NCBI GenBank assembly: GCA_944380285.1
Contig: CALWGZ010000008.1
Location: forward strand, 48,813 to 112,812
From: an uncultured Christensenellaceae bacterium
Lineage (GTDB): Bacteria > Bacillota > Clostridia > Christensenellales > UBA3700
Length of the DNA: 64,000 nt
Direction: 5' to 3'
This document shows positions 8,950 through 17,751 of the stretch, piece by piece. The notes under the pieces were generated by a model, which ran no database searches, had not been told where the DNA came from, and saw nothing but the letters and a program-made list of their open reading frames with translations. A program made the position numbers and the translations under genes. Numbering within the stretch: position 1 is the first letter of the stretch; every line of letters starts with the position of its first letter.

Positions 8950-10489
8950 CGGTGATGTTCTCCCTGCGGAGCGCCCCGAGATCGACCGCTCCGACGAGCG
9001 CCAACACGCCGCCGTATGCCGCGATCCCCGTCGCCGCCGCCGTCGCGAGCTTTGCCCACGTCCCGAGATCGGCGAGCGACACCGCCGCTTCCGCAGCTAC
9101 CATTATAACACCTGCAAGGGCGGTCTTGGCAATCGTTTTGAGGTCGATAAACGCTCTGCCCGTCTCTGTGCGATATGCGAGCGCGGCGAGCGCGGCGGCG
9201 ACCGCGTACATCGCTGTCTGCGCGATGGGCGCGCCGACGACTCCGACGCGAAGTATGAGCGCCGCCTGCAACGCCTGCTTGACAACGGCGGCGCAAAGCA
9301 TACAGCGCATCACGACGCCGCCTCTGCCCATCGCCTGCAACGACGCGCAGAGCAGCTGCGCGACCACGACGAGCACGACGGCGGGCGACTGCCACGCCAA
9401 CAGCTTTGCCGCAAGCGCGAGCTCTCCCGCCCCGAGCGCGGGATAGAGCGCGGTCAGCAGCTCCTCGGAGAACATCGCGAACGCGATCGTGCATGGCAGC
9501 GCGAACACCGCTCCCCAACCGACTGACGCGGCGGTCTTTGCGTGCGCGGCGTCTGCTCCGCCCCTGACGAACTCCGACGTAAACCTCGGCAGAGCCGTCG
9601 CCGCCGCCGAGAGCGCGACCACGACGGGCAGGTTGATCAGCGTGCCGACCGCGCCGGTGAGCAGTCCGTACTGCGCCCTCGCCGCCTCTTCGAATACCCC
9701 CGACGCGCGCAAAAGCGCTACGATCGCAAAGCTGTCAATAAAGGTGACCGCCGGCACCGCGAGCGCGGAGGCAAGCAGCGGAAGCATCGTCGCAAACATT
9801 TTCTTTGACAGTGTTTTATCGACACGGGCACCGAAAAAACTGTACTTCTTGCCGAACGCCGCCCTCATCGTCGCCGCCCCGATAAGTTCGGAGACGGTCA
9901 CCGCCGCGAGCGCTCCGTACACCGCGTGTCCCGTCCCTCTTTGCGCCGCGAACCAGACCGCCGCAAGCCCGAAGATCAGCTTGACCGCCTGCTCCGCGGT
10001 CTGCGTGAGAGCGCACAGATGCGCCCCTCCGTCCGCCAAGAATATCCCTCGGTAGAGCGAGGACAGCGCGACCGCTCCGACCGCGGGCGCGAGCAAGAGA
10101 TAGCCCGCCGCATATTCGCGCACCCCCTGCAATGCCGCCACCGGAAAGATCGCCGCCGCAAACAGCGCGGTGCCTGCCGCCGCGAGCGCAAAGCTCAGTC
10201 TGCGCGCCGCCGCGAACACCTGCGCTCCGTCCTCTCCGCGCGCGACGGCCGCGGCGAAAAACCTCGCTATGACCGCCGGAAGCGCGCCCGAAGTCAGCGT
10301 TACGAACAGCGCGTAGACGGGAAAGAAGGTCTGATACAGCCCCATCCCCTCCGCGCCGAGCAGATTGGTCAGCGGGATGCGATAGACCGCCCCGAGCGCC
10401 TTGCCGACGAGCGAAGCCGCGGCGAGCGCCGCGGTCGACGCCGCCGCGGTCGCCGCAAAGCGGCGCGCCGTTTCACCCATCCGTCTCAT
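8891..10489 (-). CDS. SpoVB/MurJ-like polysaccharide flippase of the MVF superfamily
   Basis: A roughly 532-residue integral membrane protein with about 14 hydrophobic segments. The opening region (SLVGKALGAVYRIPLTNLLG and EGMGLYQTFFPVYAL) is the diagnostic N-terminus of SpoVB-type lipid-linked polysaccharide transporters. It likely flips lipid-linked cell-wall precursors across the membrane. I placed the start at 10489 because GGAGGTGGAG directly precedes it; a second ATG nine bases on is possible, and the frame extends about 170 bases further upstream without support. It heads a spoVB-mazG-dus-murB run. The 59-base overlap with mazG is larger than usual, with a charged tail after the last membrane span. 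Whether it serves sporulation or vegetative wall synthesis cannot be told. Confidence 0.88.
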   Translation of the reverse strand: MRRMGETARRFAATAAASTAALAAASLVGKALGAVYRIPLTNLLGAEGMGLYQTFFPVYALFVTLTSGALPAVIARFFAAAVARGEDGAQVFAAARRLSFALAAAGTALFAAAIFPVAALQGVREYAAGYLLLAPAVGAVALSSLYRGIFLADGGAHLCALTQTAEQAVKLIFGLAAVWFAAQRGTGHAVYGALAAVTVSELIGAATMRAAFGKKYSFFGARVDKTLSKKMFATMLPLLASALAVPAVTFIDSFAIVALLRASGVFEEAARAQYGLLTGAVGTLINLPVVVALSAAATALPRFTSEFVRGGADAAHAKTAASVGWGAVFALPCTIAFAMFSEELLTALYPALGAGELALAAKLLAWQSPAVVLVVVAQLLCASLQAMGRGGVVMRCMLCAAVVKQALQAALILRVGVVGAPIAQTAMYAVAAALAALAYRTETGRAFIDLKTIAKTALAGVIMVAAEAAVSLADLGTWAKLATAAATGIAAYGGVLALVGAVDLGALRRENITDEEQRKAHCRRARHIDDRG

Positions 10490-10577
10490 CTCCACCTCCG
10501 TCCGGGTTAGTATGGGCGCGGGGCGGACAATTAACCGAGCGGCGCATATCGAAGGCGCGGCGGCGATATGCTGTGAT

Positions 10578-11846
10578 ATGAGACGTATCTCCTTTGCGCT
10601 TTTGCCTGTCGTCATTGCCGCATGCGTTGCGTTTTGCGGCTGTTCGCAAGCCGATCCGACCATCGACGTCTATGCCGACGTGACCGTGTTGTCCGACGAG
10701 CTCGTCGCCGTCTCGGTGCGCGTCGAGGCGAGCTCTCTGCCGGACGGAGAGTATGTGCCTTTTGCATTCTATCCGCCTCTGTTTTCGTCACGCGAGACGC
10801 TGCCCGTCACCGACGGCGCCTTTGCGGCGGCGTGTCCCGACGGCTTTGACGCGGGCGAGGTGCTCGACTTTCGGGCGGGCGGAGACGTCGCCGCCTACGC
10901 TCAAAGCGGCTGTCTGCTGCGCGTCTGCCCCAAGCGGCGCGGCGGTACGCTCTCGTTTTGTTTCGACTACACGCTCCGCGTCCCCGTCAACGCGATGCGC
11001 TACGGCAGGGACGAATTTGCGCTGCGGCTCGCCGACTTTTTGCCGCGGCTCTGTCTGTTCGGCGGAGAGTACCGCGAATATGACTGTCTGCCCATAGGCG
11101 ACCCGTTCGCGTTCGACGCCGCCGACTATCGGCTTCGCGTAACTCACCCCGACGGCATGACGCTTGCCGCGCCGGGCGAAGTCGCGGCGACCGAGGGCGG
11201 CGCGACGGTATATCTCGCAGACGCGCGCGACTGCACGCTCGTGCTGCTCAAAGATCCCGATACCGCCGTGGCGTCGGACGGAGCTTTCGCGGTGACCGCA
11301 TACGCCCGCGACGAAGCAAAGGCGCGTTCCGCAGCCGATCTCGCGCTGTCCTCGGCGGCGTACTTCCGCGAAAAGATAGGCGCGCCCGTCCGCGACGCGC
11401 TGACCGTGGTCGTGCTGCCCTTCTATGCCGGCGGCATGGAATATTGCGGACTTGTCTATGTCGCCGACTCGCTGTCCGCGTCCGCGGCATCCGCCTGCGT
11501 CGTCCACGAGACCGCGCACCTTTGGTGGTACGATTCGGTCGGTTTCGACCAGGTCGCCGAGCCGTGGAAGGACGAAGCCCTCGCGCAAAGCTGCATGTTC
11601 GCCTACTTTTGCGACAAGCTGCCGCCGTTCGGCTATACGCTGGTCGAATCGGCGGTCGCCGCGTCGCCTGCCGTCACGGACTTCCGCCGTCCGCTGAGCG
11701 AGTATGGCTCCGCAGCCGACTATCACCGCTCCGTCTATTGCGCGGCGGCGACAAAGCTGTATGCGCTGCGCTCGTTGGGCGACGAAAAATTTTTCGGCGC
11801 GCTCTCCGACTTTTTCGCCGATCGCCGCGGCGGCGTCGCCAAATGA
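10578..11846 (+). CDS. M1-like (gluzincin) metallopeptidase, probable lipoprotein
   Basis: A 422-residue exported protein. The N-terminus is a signal sequence ending in a Cys-rich FCGCSQAD stretch that could act as a lipobox. The catalytic signature is complete: His310-Glu311-x-x-His314 (HETAHLWWYDS), then 18 residues, then Glu333 in PWKDEALAQ, which is the HEXXH-X18-E pattern of M1 aminopeptidases. The preceding beta-sandwich region (DFLPRLCLFGG, YAGGMEYCGLVYV) also fits M1, where the last resembles the GAMEN substrate loop as GGMEYC. Much shorter than full M1 enzymes, lacking the large C-terminal helical domain. Divergent from spoVB. No clear Shine-Dalgarno. Probably an extracellular peptidase. 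Confidence 0.8.
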   Translation: MRRISFALLPVVIAACVAFCGCSQADPTIDVYADVTVLSDELVAVSVRVEASSLPDGEYVPFAFYPPLFSSRETLPVTDGAFAAACPDGFDAGEVLDFRAGGDVAAYAQSGCLLRVCPKRRGGTLSFCFDYTLRVPVNAMRYGRDEFALRLADFLPRLCLFGGEYREYDCLPIGDPFAFDAADYRLRVTHPDGMTLAAPGEVAATEGGATVYLADARDCTLVLLKDPDTAVASDGAFAVTAYARDEAKARSAADLALSSAAYFREKIGAPVRDALTVVVLPFYAGGMEYCGLVYVADSLSASAASACVVHETAHLWWYDSVGFDQVAEPWKDEALAQSCMFAYFCDKLPPFGYTLVESAVAASPAVTDFRRPLSEYGSAADYHRSVYCAAATKLYALRSLGDEKFFGALSDFFADRRGGVAK

Positions 11847-11921
11847 CGCGACGAGGGCGGTCGGCGGGATAATTTCCTCTCGCTTTGCCCACAATACAGT
11901 CAAACCCAAAGGAGGTGCGAC

Positions 11922-12035
11922 ATGGCAAAGCAGATGGATCGTCAAAAGCAGTCTGCCCGCAAGGATACCGCCAAAAAGACCGCCGACAAGGCGTGCGGCT
12001 CCAAGAATTGCGGCGCGACCAAGAACTGCGACTGA
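11922..12035 (+). CDS. 37-aa Cys/Lys-rich small protein
   Basis: A short frame beginning MAKQMDRQKQSARKD, with an excellent ribosome site (AAAGGAGGTGCGAC) just before the ATG and a rho-independent terminator ten bases after the stop. The N-terminal two thirds are Lys/Gln/Arg-rich and probably helical. The C-terminal third has three Cys in a repeated C-G-x-K-N-C pattern (CGSKNCGATKNCD), which could bind a metal. I do not recognise a family. The strong initiation signals and its own terminator argue that it is a real, well-translated gene. Confidence 0.7.
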   Translation: MAKQMDRQKQSARKDTAKKTADKACGSKNCGATKNCD

Positions 12036-12044
12036 GGTCGCGAA

Positions 12045-12074
12045 GACGTCCCGGATAGGGGCGTCTTTTTTTTT
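12045..12074 (+). terminator. Rho-independent terminator after the 37-aa gene
   Basis: An 8-bp stem (12045-12052 with 12058-12065, one G-U pair) with a GGATA loop, followed by nine T residues. Confidence 0.9.
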
Positions 12075-12104
12075 GCTCCGTTTGCGCTTGCCGGGCGCAA
12101 CGTG

Positions 12105-12134
12105 TTGACAAGGTTGACAAAGCGGCTCTATAAT
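12105..12134 (+). promoter_or_regulatory. Promoter of apgM
   Basis: TTGACA at 12105-12110 and TATAAT at 12129-12134 with an 18-base spacer. The predicted leader is about 40 bases and contains GGAGCG before the apgM ATG. Confidence 0.8.
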
Positions 12135-12180
12135 ATTACAATAAAATAAAGACGCGCAACCGTGCGCGCATGGAGCGATC

Positions 12181-13422
12181 ATGGCAGACAGAAAATCAGA
12201 CAGAAAATATATAGTCATCTTGGGCGACGGAATGGCGGACACGCCCGTCGACGCGCTGGGCGGCAAGACGCCGCTCGAAGTAGCGCGCAAACCGCACATC
12301 GACGCGCTTTGCGCCAAGGGCGAACTCGGGCTGGTCAAGACAGTCCCCGACGGAATGAAACCGGGCAGCGACGTCGCCAATCTTGCGGTGATGGGCTATC
12401 CGCCCGCAAAGTATTACAGCGGCAGATCTCCGCTCGAAGCGCTCAACATGGGCGTCGACCTCGCCGACGACGACATCGCGGTCAGGTGCAACCTCGTCAC
12501 CCTTTCGGACGACGAGCCTTACGAGCGCAAGACGATGGTCGATTACAGCGCCGGCGAGATCTCCAACGCCGAGGCGAAGACTCTGATCGAGTTCATCCAA
12601 AGCAAGCTGGGCGGACACGGCGTCGACTTCTACAACGGCGTCAGCTACCGCCATTGCATGGTCAAACACCACGCCTCTTTGGGCACCGACCTCACCCCTC
12701 CGCACGACATCTCGGACAAGTGCGTGGACGGGCATCTACCCAAGGGGCTGTACGGCGAAGAGATGCTCGCGATGATGAAGAAGTCGTACGAGCTGCTCAA
12801 AGACCACCCCGTCAACGCCGCGCGCGTCGCCGCCGGCAAACATCCCGCCAACAGCATTTGGCTGTGGGGAGAGGGCACGCGCCCCGCGCTCAAACCCTTT
12901 GACGAGACGTTCGGGCTCAAGGGCGCGGTCATCAGCGCGGTCGATCTGGTCAAGGGCATAGGCGTCGGCGCAAAGATGAAGATCGTCGAGGTCGAGGGCG
13001 CGACCGGCACCTACGAGACCAACTTCGACGGCAAGGCGAAGGCGGCGATCGACACGCTGTTGAAGGACGGCAGCGACTACGTCTACGTCCACATGGAGGC
13101 GCCCGACGAATGCGGGCACCAAGGCGACATCGAACACAAGGTGCTGTCGATCGAGCTGATCGACGCCAAGGTCGTCGGTCCTGTGTGCGACGCGCTGCGC
13201 GCGGCGAAAGTGCCCTTTTCGGTGCTGATCATGCCCGACCACCCCACTCCGCTCAAACTCAAAACGCACACCGCCGACCCGGTTCCGTTCGTGCTCTATG
13301 TCTCGGACGACGAGAAAGAGGGCTCGGCGGCGACGATGAACGAAAAGACCGCCGCGGCGTCCGGAGTCTACTATCCCGACTGCCGCGACTTGATAAGCAA
13401 ATTCCTCGGAGGTAAACATTGA
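12181..13422 (+). CDS. apgM: 2,3-bisphosphoglycerate-independent phosphoglycerate mutase, archaeal type
   Basis: A 413-residue glycolytic enzyme interconverting 3- and 2-phosphoglycerate through a metal-bound phosphoserine. Motifs: ILGDGMADTP (Asp16, metal), KPGSDVANLAVMGY with the nucleophile Ser63, and the C-terminal metal ligands in HMEAPDECGHQGD and LIMPDHPTPL. These match the aPGAM family of the alkaline phosphatase superfamily, often found in Clostridia in place of or beside GpmI. It has its own consensus promoter. Its stop codon overlaps the ATG of the downstream surface protein (TGATG), which suggests co-translation of a metabolic enzyme with an unrelated membrane protein. Confidence 0.96.
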   Translation: MADRKSDRKYIVILGDGMADTPVDALGGKTPLEVARKPHIDALCAKGELGLVKTVPDGMKPGSDVANLAVMGYPPAKYYSGRSPLEALNMGVDLADDDIAVRCNLVTLSDDEPYERKTMVDYSAGEISNAEAKTLIEFIQSKLGGHGVDFYNGVSYRHCMVKHHASLGTDLTPPHDISDKCVDGHLPKGLYGEEMLAMMKKSYELLKDHPVNAARVAAGKHPANSIWLWGEGTRPALKPFDETFGLKGAVISAVDLVKGIGVGAKMKIVEVEGATGTYETNFDGKAKAAIDTLLKDGSDYVYVHMEAPDECGHQGDIEHKVLSIELIDAKVVGPVCDALRAAKVPFSVLIMPDHPTPLKLKTHTADPVPFVLYVSDDEKEGSAATMNEKTAAASGVYYPDCRDLISKFLGGKH

Positions 13423-15536
13423 TGGACGACAACAAGACCCCGGACGTCGACGAAAAGGAGACCTCTCCCTCTTCGGTCAACGACGCCGTGCTCGTCGAAC
13501 CCGACGAAGATACGCCCCGTCAAGAGACGGACGCCGTCGGCGCGCAGAGTGCCGATGACGAACACGGGCAGGAAAATTCCGAGCAAGAGGACGAGCCGAC
13601 CGAAGCCGCCGAACAAGAGGAAACTCCTTCTGTGGAAGCAGTCGAAGAGCCAGCTCAAAGCGACGGCGGCGACGCCGAAGTCCCCTCTTCCGAGGGCGAG
13701 GACGGCGCGCAGGCTGCGCCCCAAGGCGAGAGCGAGCCGCAGCCCAAACAGCGCAAGAAGATGTCGCCGCGCCAAAAGAAGCGCGTCGCGATCGCTTGCG
13801 TTGCGGCGGTGCTGGTCGTCGCGATCGTGCTGGGCATCGCTCTGCCGATCTATTTCATCAACAAGGACAAGATCTTTGTCAGCAGCGCAGAGGACTTCCT
13901 CAACTATGACGACGGCACCTACTTCGTGCTCGAAGACGACCTGACCGTGGACGGCGACGTCACGATCGGCAGAGGCTATGCGCTCGACCTCAACGGGCAC
14001 GCGCTGATCGTCAACGGCACTCTCACTTTTGACAACCCCGGCACCGGCGAAGCCGCGGTCGGCACTCTCAAAAAGGGCGCGTGGACGGGCGCGGGCAGCA
14101 TTGACGCGGACAACGTAGTCATCGTCGCGCCGAGCGGCTCGTTCAGGCTGTGCGCTCCCCTCACGGTCGGCGGTCTGACCACGTCCGAGGGGACGCGCGC
14201 GGGCAAGCTGTTCTTTGACGGCACGATCGTCTGCAACGGCACGATGTCCGTCTCTGCGGCGGAAGCGACCTTCGGCGCAAACGTCTCGTTCGGCGAAGGG
14301 GACGCGGCGCAGGCGATCTTCACCGACGTCGATTCTTTGACGATCAACGCGTCGATGACCTCGGCTGTCGAGGACAAACCCGCCAAAGTGACTTTTGACG
14401 ACGTGACCGCGACGATCAACGCGGCGGGCGCGGTCGACGATCTCACGCTCAAAGGCGGCTCCAAGGTCATCTCGTTCGGCGCGATCGGTACCGCTCGCTC
14501 CGAAGGCGGCGAGACCCCCGACACCCTCGTGCTGGCTCAAAACTTCACCTGCGGCGCGGTCGTCGACGTCGCGGAACTTGCGATCGAACTGCGCGAGGGC
14601 AACTCCGTCAACGTCACCTATACCGACGGGGTCGGCGCTCCGACCTACATCCGCAGGTTGGAGACCCCTCTCGACATCAACGTCAATCCCGACACCGACA
14701 AGCTGGTCGCGGCAGTCGCCGAGGTCGGCGGCGCGGTCGGCTATCAATTCTCCGTCGACGGCGGCGAATGGCTGAGCGCCGAAAACGGCTCGCACGAATA
14801 TGACATCACCGAGCTGCTCCGCTCCAACACCGGCACGCACACGATCTCGGCGCGCGCGGCGGGCAACTTCTCCTACGACGACCCGTTCGCCCTCGACCCC
14901 GACGGCGACGGCACAAGGGACGAATTCCTCTACCTGACGAGCGAGAGCATCAGCTGCGAGTACGTCTATCAGATCGAGCTGTCCACCCCGACCGGGCTGA
15001 CCGTCTCGACCGAATCGGGCGAGGGCGGCGCGACGAACTATGTGCTGTCGTTCGCCAACGTCTCGTTCGCGGACTACTACATCGTTTACGTCAACGGCGT
15101 CGACATCGGCAGACAGGACGCGACGGACGGCGAATTCATGTATGTCACGCTCAGCGGGCTCAAAGTCGGCTCCAACTCGATACGCGTGACCGCGCACAGC
15201 GACAACCCCGACATCCTGCCCTCGGACGAGGCGATGACCTCGCTGACCGTGCAGGGCAAGCTCGTACTGACCGAGGAATCCGTCACCGCCGTCTACGACT
15301 CGGCGTCGGAGTTGACGACAGTCACGATCTCCGCCCCCGAAGGCGCGTCTGTGTTCAAGCTGGAATACACGCTGATCGACTCGCAGGGCGAAGCGCAGAA
15401 GATGACGCTCTACACCTCGTCGACCTCGGTCAACATCCGCGGTCTGTTCTCGGGCACGACGATCACGGTCACCGCGATCGCAGGCGGCGCGTACGCCGAC
15501 TCGGACGCGATCACGGTCAACGTCTTCGGCGCCTGA
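13422..15536 (+). CDS. Membrane-anchored surface protein with cytoplasmic acidic tail
   Basis: A 704-residue protein of unknown function. Residues 1-105 are rich in Glu, Asp, Pro and Ser and should be cytoplasmic. A basic patch (KQRKKMSPRQKKR) precedes one strong membrane helix at about residues 123-147 (ACVAAVLVVAIVLGIALPIY). The rest is outside: first a stretch of short beta repeats that resembles a beta-helix (ALDLNGHALIVNGTLTF), then fibronectin-III-like modules near the C-terminus (TPTGLTVSTESGEG, FADYYIVYVNGVD). The ATG overlaps the apgM stop and follows GGAGG; an upstream TTG is possible. A GC-rich terminator follows. It may bind wall or host glycans, but no catalytic motif is visible. 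Confidence 0.75.
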   Translation: MDDNKTPDVDEKETSPSSVNDAVLVEPDEDTPRQETDAVGAQSADDEHGQENSEQEDEPTEAAEQEETPSVEAVEEPAQSDGGDAEVPSSEGEDGAQAAPQGESEPQPKQRKKMSPRQKKRVAIACVAAVLVVAIVLGIALPIYFINKDKIFVSSAEDFLNYDDGTYFVLEDDLTVDGDVTIGRGYALDLNGHALIVNGTLTFDNPGTGEAAVGTLKKGAWTGAGSIDADNVVIVAPSGSFRLCAPLTVGGLTTSEGTRAGKLFFDGTIVCNGTMSVSAAEATFGANVSFGEGDAAQAIFTDVDSLTINASMTSAVEDKPAKVTFDDVTATINAAGAVDDLTLKGGSKVISFGAIGTARSEGGETPDTLVLAQNFTCGAVVDVAELAIELREGNSVNVTYTDGVGAPTYIRRLETPLDINVNPDTDKLVAAVAEVGGAVGYQFSVDGGEWLSAENGSHEYDITELLRSNTGTHTISARAAGNFSYDDPFALDPDGDGTRDEFLYLTSESISCEYVYQIELSTPTGLTVSTESGEGGATNYVLSFANVSFADYYIVYVNGVDIGRQDATDGEFMYVTLSGLKVGSNSIRVTAHSDNPDILPSDEAMTSLTVQGKLVLTEESVTAVYDSASELTTVTISAPEGASVFKLEYTLIDSQGEAQKMTLYTSSTSVNIRGLFSGTTITVTAIAGGAYADSDAITVNVFGA

Positions 15537-15553
15537 CGCATTCGTCAAACTTC

Positions 15554-15581
15554 TCCCCCGCCTCGGCGGGGGGATTTTTTT
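15554..15581 (+). terminator. Rho-independent terminator after the surface protein gene
   Basis: A GC-rich hairpin built from CCCCCGC and GCGGGGG around a four-base loop, followed by seven T residues. Confidence 0.85.
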
Positions 15582-15733
15582 GCCTTTTCCCCGCCGAAAC
15601 AAGCGTGCCTTTTGCGGCAAAATCTTTGACACGTTTCGCCTTTTGCATGTTTTATTCAGTTGTCAATGTTCGGCGCGCTGCCGCATTCGGTCAAAGCGCA
15701 TGCTTCCTTGCCAGGCGCTTCATCGCCCTCGGT

Positions 15734-15965
15734 CTATCGTCGTCTTGTATTCATATCTCCCCCTCCGTTGGCGGCGTTAGCCGCGTTTTTACACGTTCTG
15801 CGCGGCCTCCTGCGCTCTCATCGTCGTCTTTTCTTCATTTCCCCTCCTTTTGCGATCCGCCGTGTTGTCGTTCGCGGTTGCCGCCGCATGCCCTCCTGTC
15901 GTCTGCGGCTTTGCGTTGCAATTTGTCTTGCCGCCGCGCTCCTCTCATCGTCGTCTTGTCTTCAT
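15734..15965 (-). other. Cluster of tiny Arg-rich ORFs (MKTRRR, MKKRRR, MNTRRR)
   Basis: Reading the minus strand downstream of the fucosidase terminator, three copies of a six-codon frame occur: MKTRRR (15945-15965), MKKRRR (15818-15838) and MNTRRR (15734-15754). Each follows a G/A-rich ribosome-site-like stretch (GGGGGGAAAGCT, GGAGGGGAA, GGAGGGGGAGAT). The stop of the first overlaps in ATGA fashion the start of a 37-codon basic frame (15835-15948, beginning MRGARRQDKLQRK). The stop of that frame overlaps the MKKRRR start, whose stop overlaps a ten-codon frame (MRAQEAAQNV). The rest of 15582-15988 shows no other gene. Function is unknown; it could be a leader-peptide relic or chance repeats. 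Confidence 0.35.
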
Positions 15966-15988
15966 AGCTTTCCCCCCTTTTTGGCATC

Positions 15989-16020
15989 AAAAGAGCGCGA
16001 TCCCTTTCGGGACCGCGCTC
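15989..16020 (-). terminator. Terminator after the alpha-L-fucosidase gene
   Basis: A 12-bp stem with one mismatch (15993-16004 with 16009-16020) and a TTTC loop. On the minus strand it is followed by only four T residues, so termination may be partial. Confidence 0.65.
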
Positions 16021-16040
16021 CGCTTTCGCGCAAGCGCTTA

Positions 16041-17741
16041 TTATTCCTGCGTATCGGTCGTCACTTTTTCGTACAGCGAGATGCTCCTCAGCACGGGGTT
16101 GGAACGCGACTGCTTGATCGTGATGCGGACGGTGTCCGTCGTCGGCGCGTTCTCGAACATCAATATGCGGCGGTTGCCGATGATCGTGCTGTCGCCGATC
16201 AGCTGCCACTTGCCCGTCTCGGAATTGAGCACCCACACCTCGAACTCCTCGACGCGCTGGGACGAACGCTGATCTTCGCGCAGGTCTATCCTGCCGAGCT
16301 GTCCCGGCTCGTCGAGCTTGATCTCGATGACATACTCGTTGTTCTCCTTGCTCAGCGTATAGCCGTCGTAGGTGCTCTCGTCGAGCAGGTTCGCGGTCGT
16401 CGCCGCGTCCAAAGCGGTCATGGTCGTGCCGTCGCCGACGCTTATGCTCTCGACCGCCATCGGCTCGGACATGCTCGCATTGATCGCTTCGCCCATCTCC
16501 TTGAGCCTCTCGACGTCTTTGTCGGGGATGAGACCCTTCTTGTCGGGAGTGACGTTGAGCAAAAGACTGCTGTTGCCGCCGACCGCCTTGTAGTAGATCT
16601 GGAGCAAGTGTTCGAGCGACTTGGGACCTTGATCCCAATGATAGAACCACCCCTTGCGGATGCTGACGTCGACCTCGGCGGGATACCAGACAAGGTCTTG
16701 ATATTTGACGAGCAATTCGCGGCTGCCGAGATCTTCTGCCGTCGCGTTGACGCTGGTCAGCTCCTCTTGCTGGTCTTCGCTGGTCTGCCAATTCTGGTTG
16801 GCGGTGTCGCCGCGGCTGACGACGTTCCACTCGCTCTCGCGGCTGACGCCCGCCTCGTTGCCGACCCAACGCACTTCGCTGCCCATATTCGCGGCGATGC
16901 AACCGGGCTGCAATTCGTGAATGAGTTCCTCCCACTCGTCCATCTTGTAGTAAAACTCTTTGGAGGTCTCCTCGCCTTTTGCGCCGTCCATCCAAACGCA
17001 GAAGATCTCGCCCTTGCCGTCTCCGTCAAAGTCGGGGCCGTATCTGCCGTCGAGCAGCTCTCTGAGCTGGTTCATATAGAACTCATTGTACTTCTCGGTG
17101 TCGCCGTAAGACTCTTCGTGCATATCCCACGGGGACAGATAGATGCCCATTTCAAGCCCGTACTTTTCGCAGCTTTCGGTCAGCTCCGCCAAGATGTCGC
17201 CGTTGCCGTCCTTGTACGGACTTGCGGCGATGTCGTGATCGGTATATTCGCTCGGCCACAGGCAGAAGCCGTCATGGTGCTTTGCGGTGATCATGATGCC
17301 CTTGCTGCCCGACGCCTTGACCGCCTCGCACCACTGGTCGGTGTCGAGCTTCTTGGGGTTGAACTTCTTGGGATTCTCGTCGCCCGTGCCCCACTCGTTG
17401 CCGGTGAAAGTGTTCATACCGAAGTGGACAAAGGTGTAGTACTCCATCTCCATAAAGTCGAGCTGACGCGGGGACGGAGTGACATCGATCAGGCGCTGCG
17501 CCTCCGCGCCGTCCTTGGTGACGTTGCCCTCGGCGTCCGTCTCGCCGGCAAGCGCATAGCCGTTGTTGCCGTTCGACCAGCCCTTCGCGAACTCCTCGCC
17601 CTCTGCGTAGACGTTGTCCGCGTCGGGGACTTCGTAGTAGTTGTAATCGCCTTCGTCGCCGTTGCACCCCGCAAAGAAGCAGGTCGTGCAAAGACAGATC
17701 AGCGCGATCGCCGCAACGGCGACTGTCAGTCTCTTGTTCAT
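16041..17741 (-). CDS. Alpha-L-fucosidase (GH29) lipoprotein with C-terminal discoidin-like domain
   Basis: A 566-residue secreted glycosidase. The signal peptide ends in lipobox FFAGC (Cys26), so it should be anchored outside the membrane. The GH29 barrel occupies about residues 90-410: YYTFVHFGMNTFTGNEWG, ITAKHHDGFCLWPS, YLSPWDMHE and the nucleophile Asp252 in FCVWMDGAKG. A discoidin-like (F5/8 type C) carbohydrate-binding module follows at about 430-560. It would release alpha-linked fucose from mucin or milk-type glycans. The ATG lies only ten bases after the mrp stop and has AAAGGAGAAAG upstream, so it may be co-transcribed with mrp, an unexpected partner. A hairpin terminator follows. 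Confidence 0.92.
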   Translation of the reverse strand: MNKRLTVAVAAIALICLCTTCFFAGCNGDEGDYNYYEVPDADNVYAEGEEFAKGWSNGNNGYALAGETDAEGNVTKDGAEAQRLIDVTPSPRQLDFMEMEYYTFVHFGMNTFTGNEWGTGDENPKKFNPKKLDTDQWCEAVKASGSKGIMITAKHHDGFCLWPSEYTDHDIAASPYKDGNGDILAELTESCEKYGLEMGIYLSPWDMHEESYGDTEKYNEFYMNQLRELLDGRYGPDFDGDGKGEIFCVWMDGAKGEETSKEFYYKMDEWEELIHELQPGCIAANMGSEVRWVGNEAGVSRESEWNVVSRGDTANQNWQTSEDQQEELTSVNATAEDLGSRELLVKYQDLVWYPAEVDVSIRKGWFYHWDQGPKSLEHLLQIYYKAVGGNSSLLLNVTPDKKGLIPDKDVERLKEMGEAINASMSEPMAVESISVGDGTTMTALDAATTANLLDESTYDGYTLSKENNEYVIEIKLDEPGQLGRIDLREDQRSSQRVEEFEVWVLNSETGKWQLIGDSTIIGNRRILMFENAPTTDTVRITIKQSRSNPVLRSISLYEKVTTDTQE

Positions 17742-17751
17742 ACTTTCTCCT

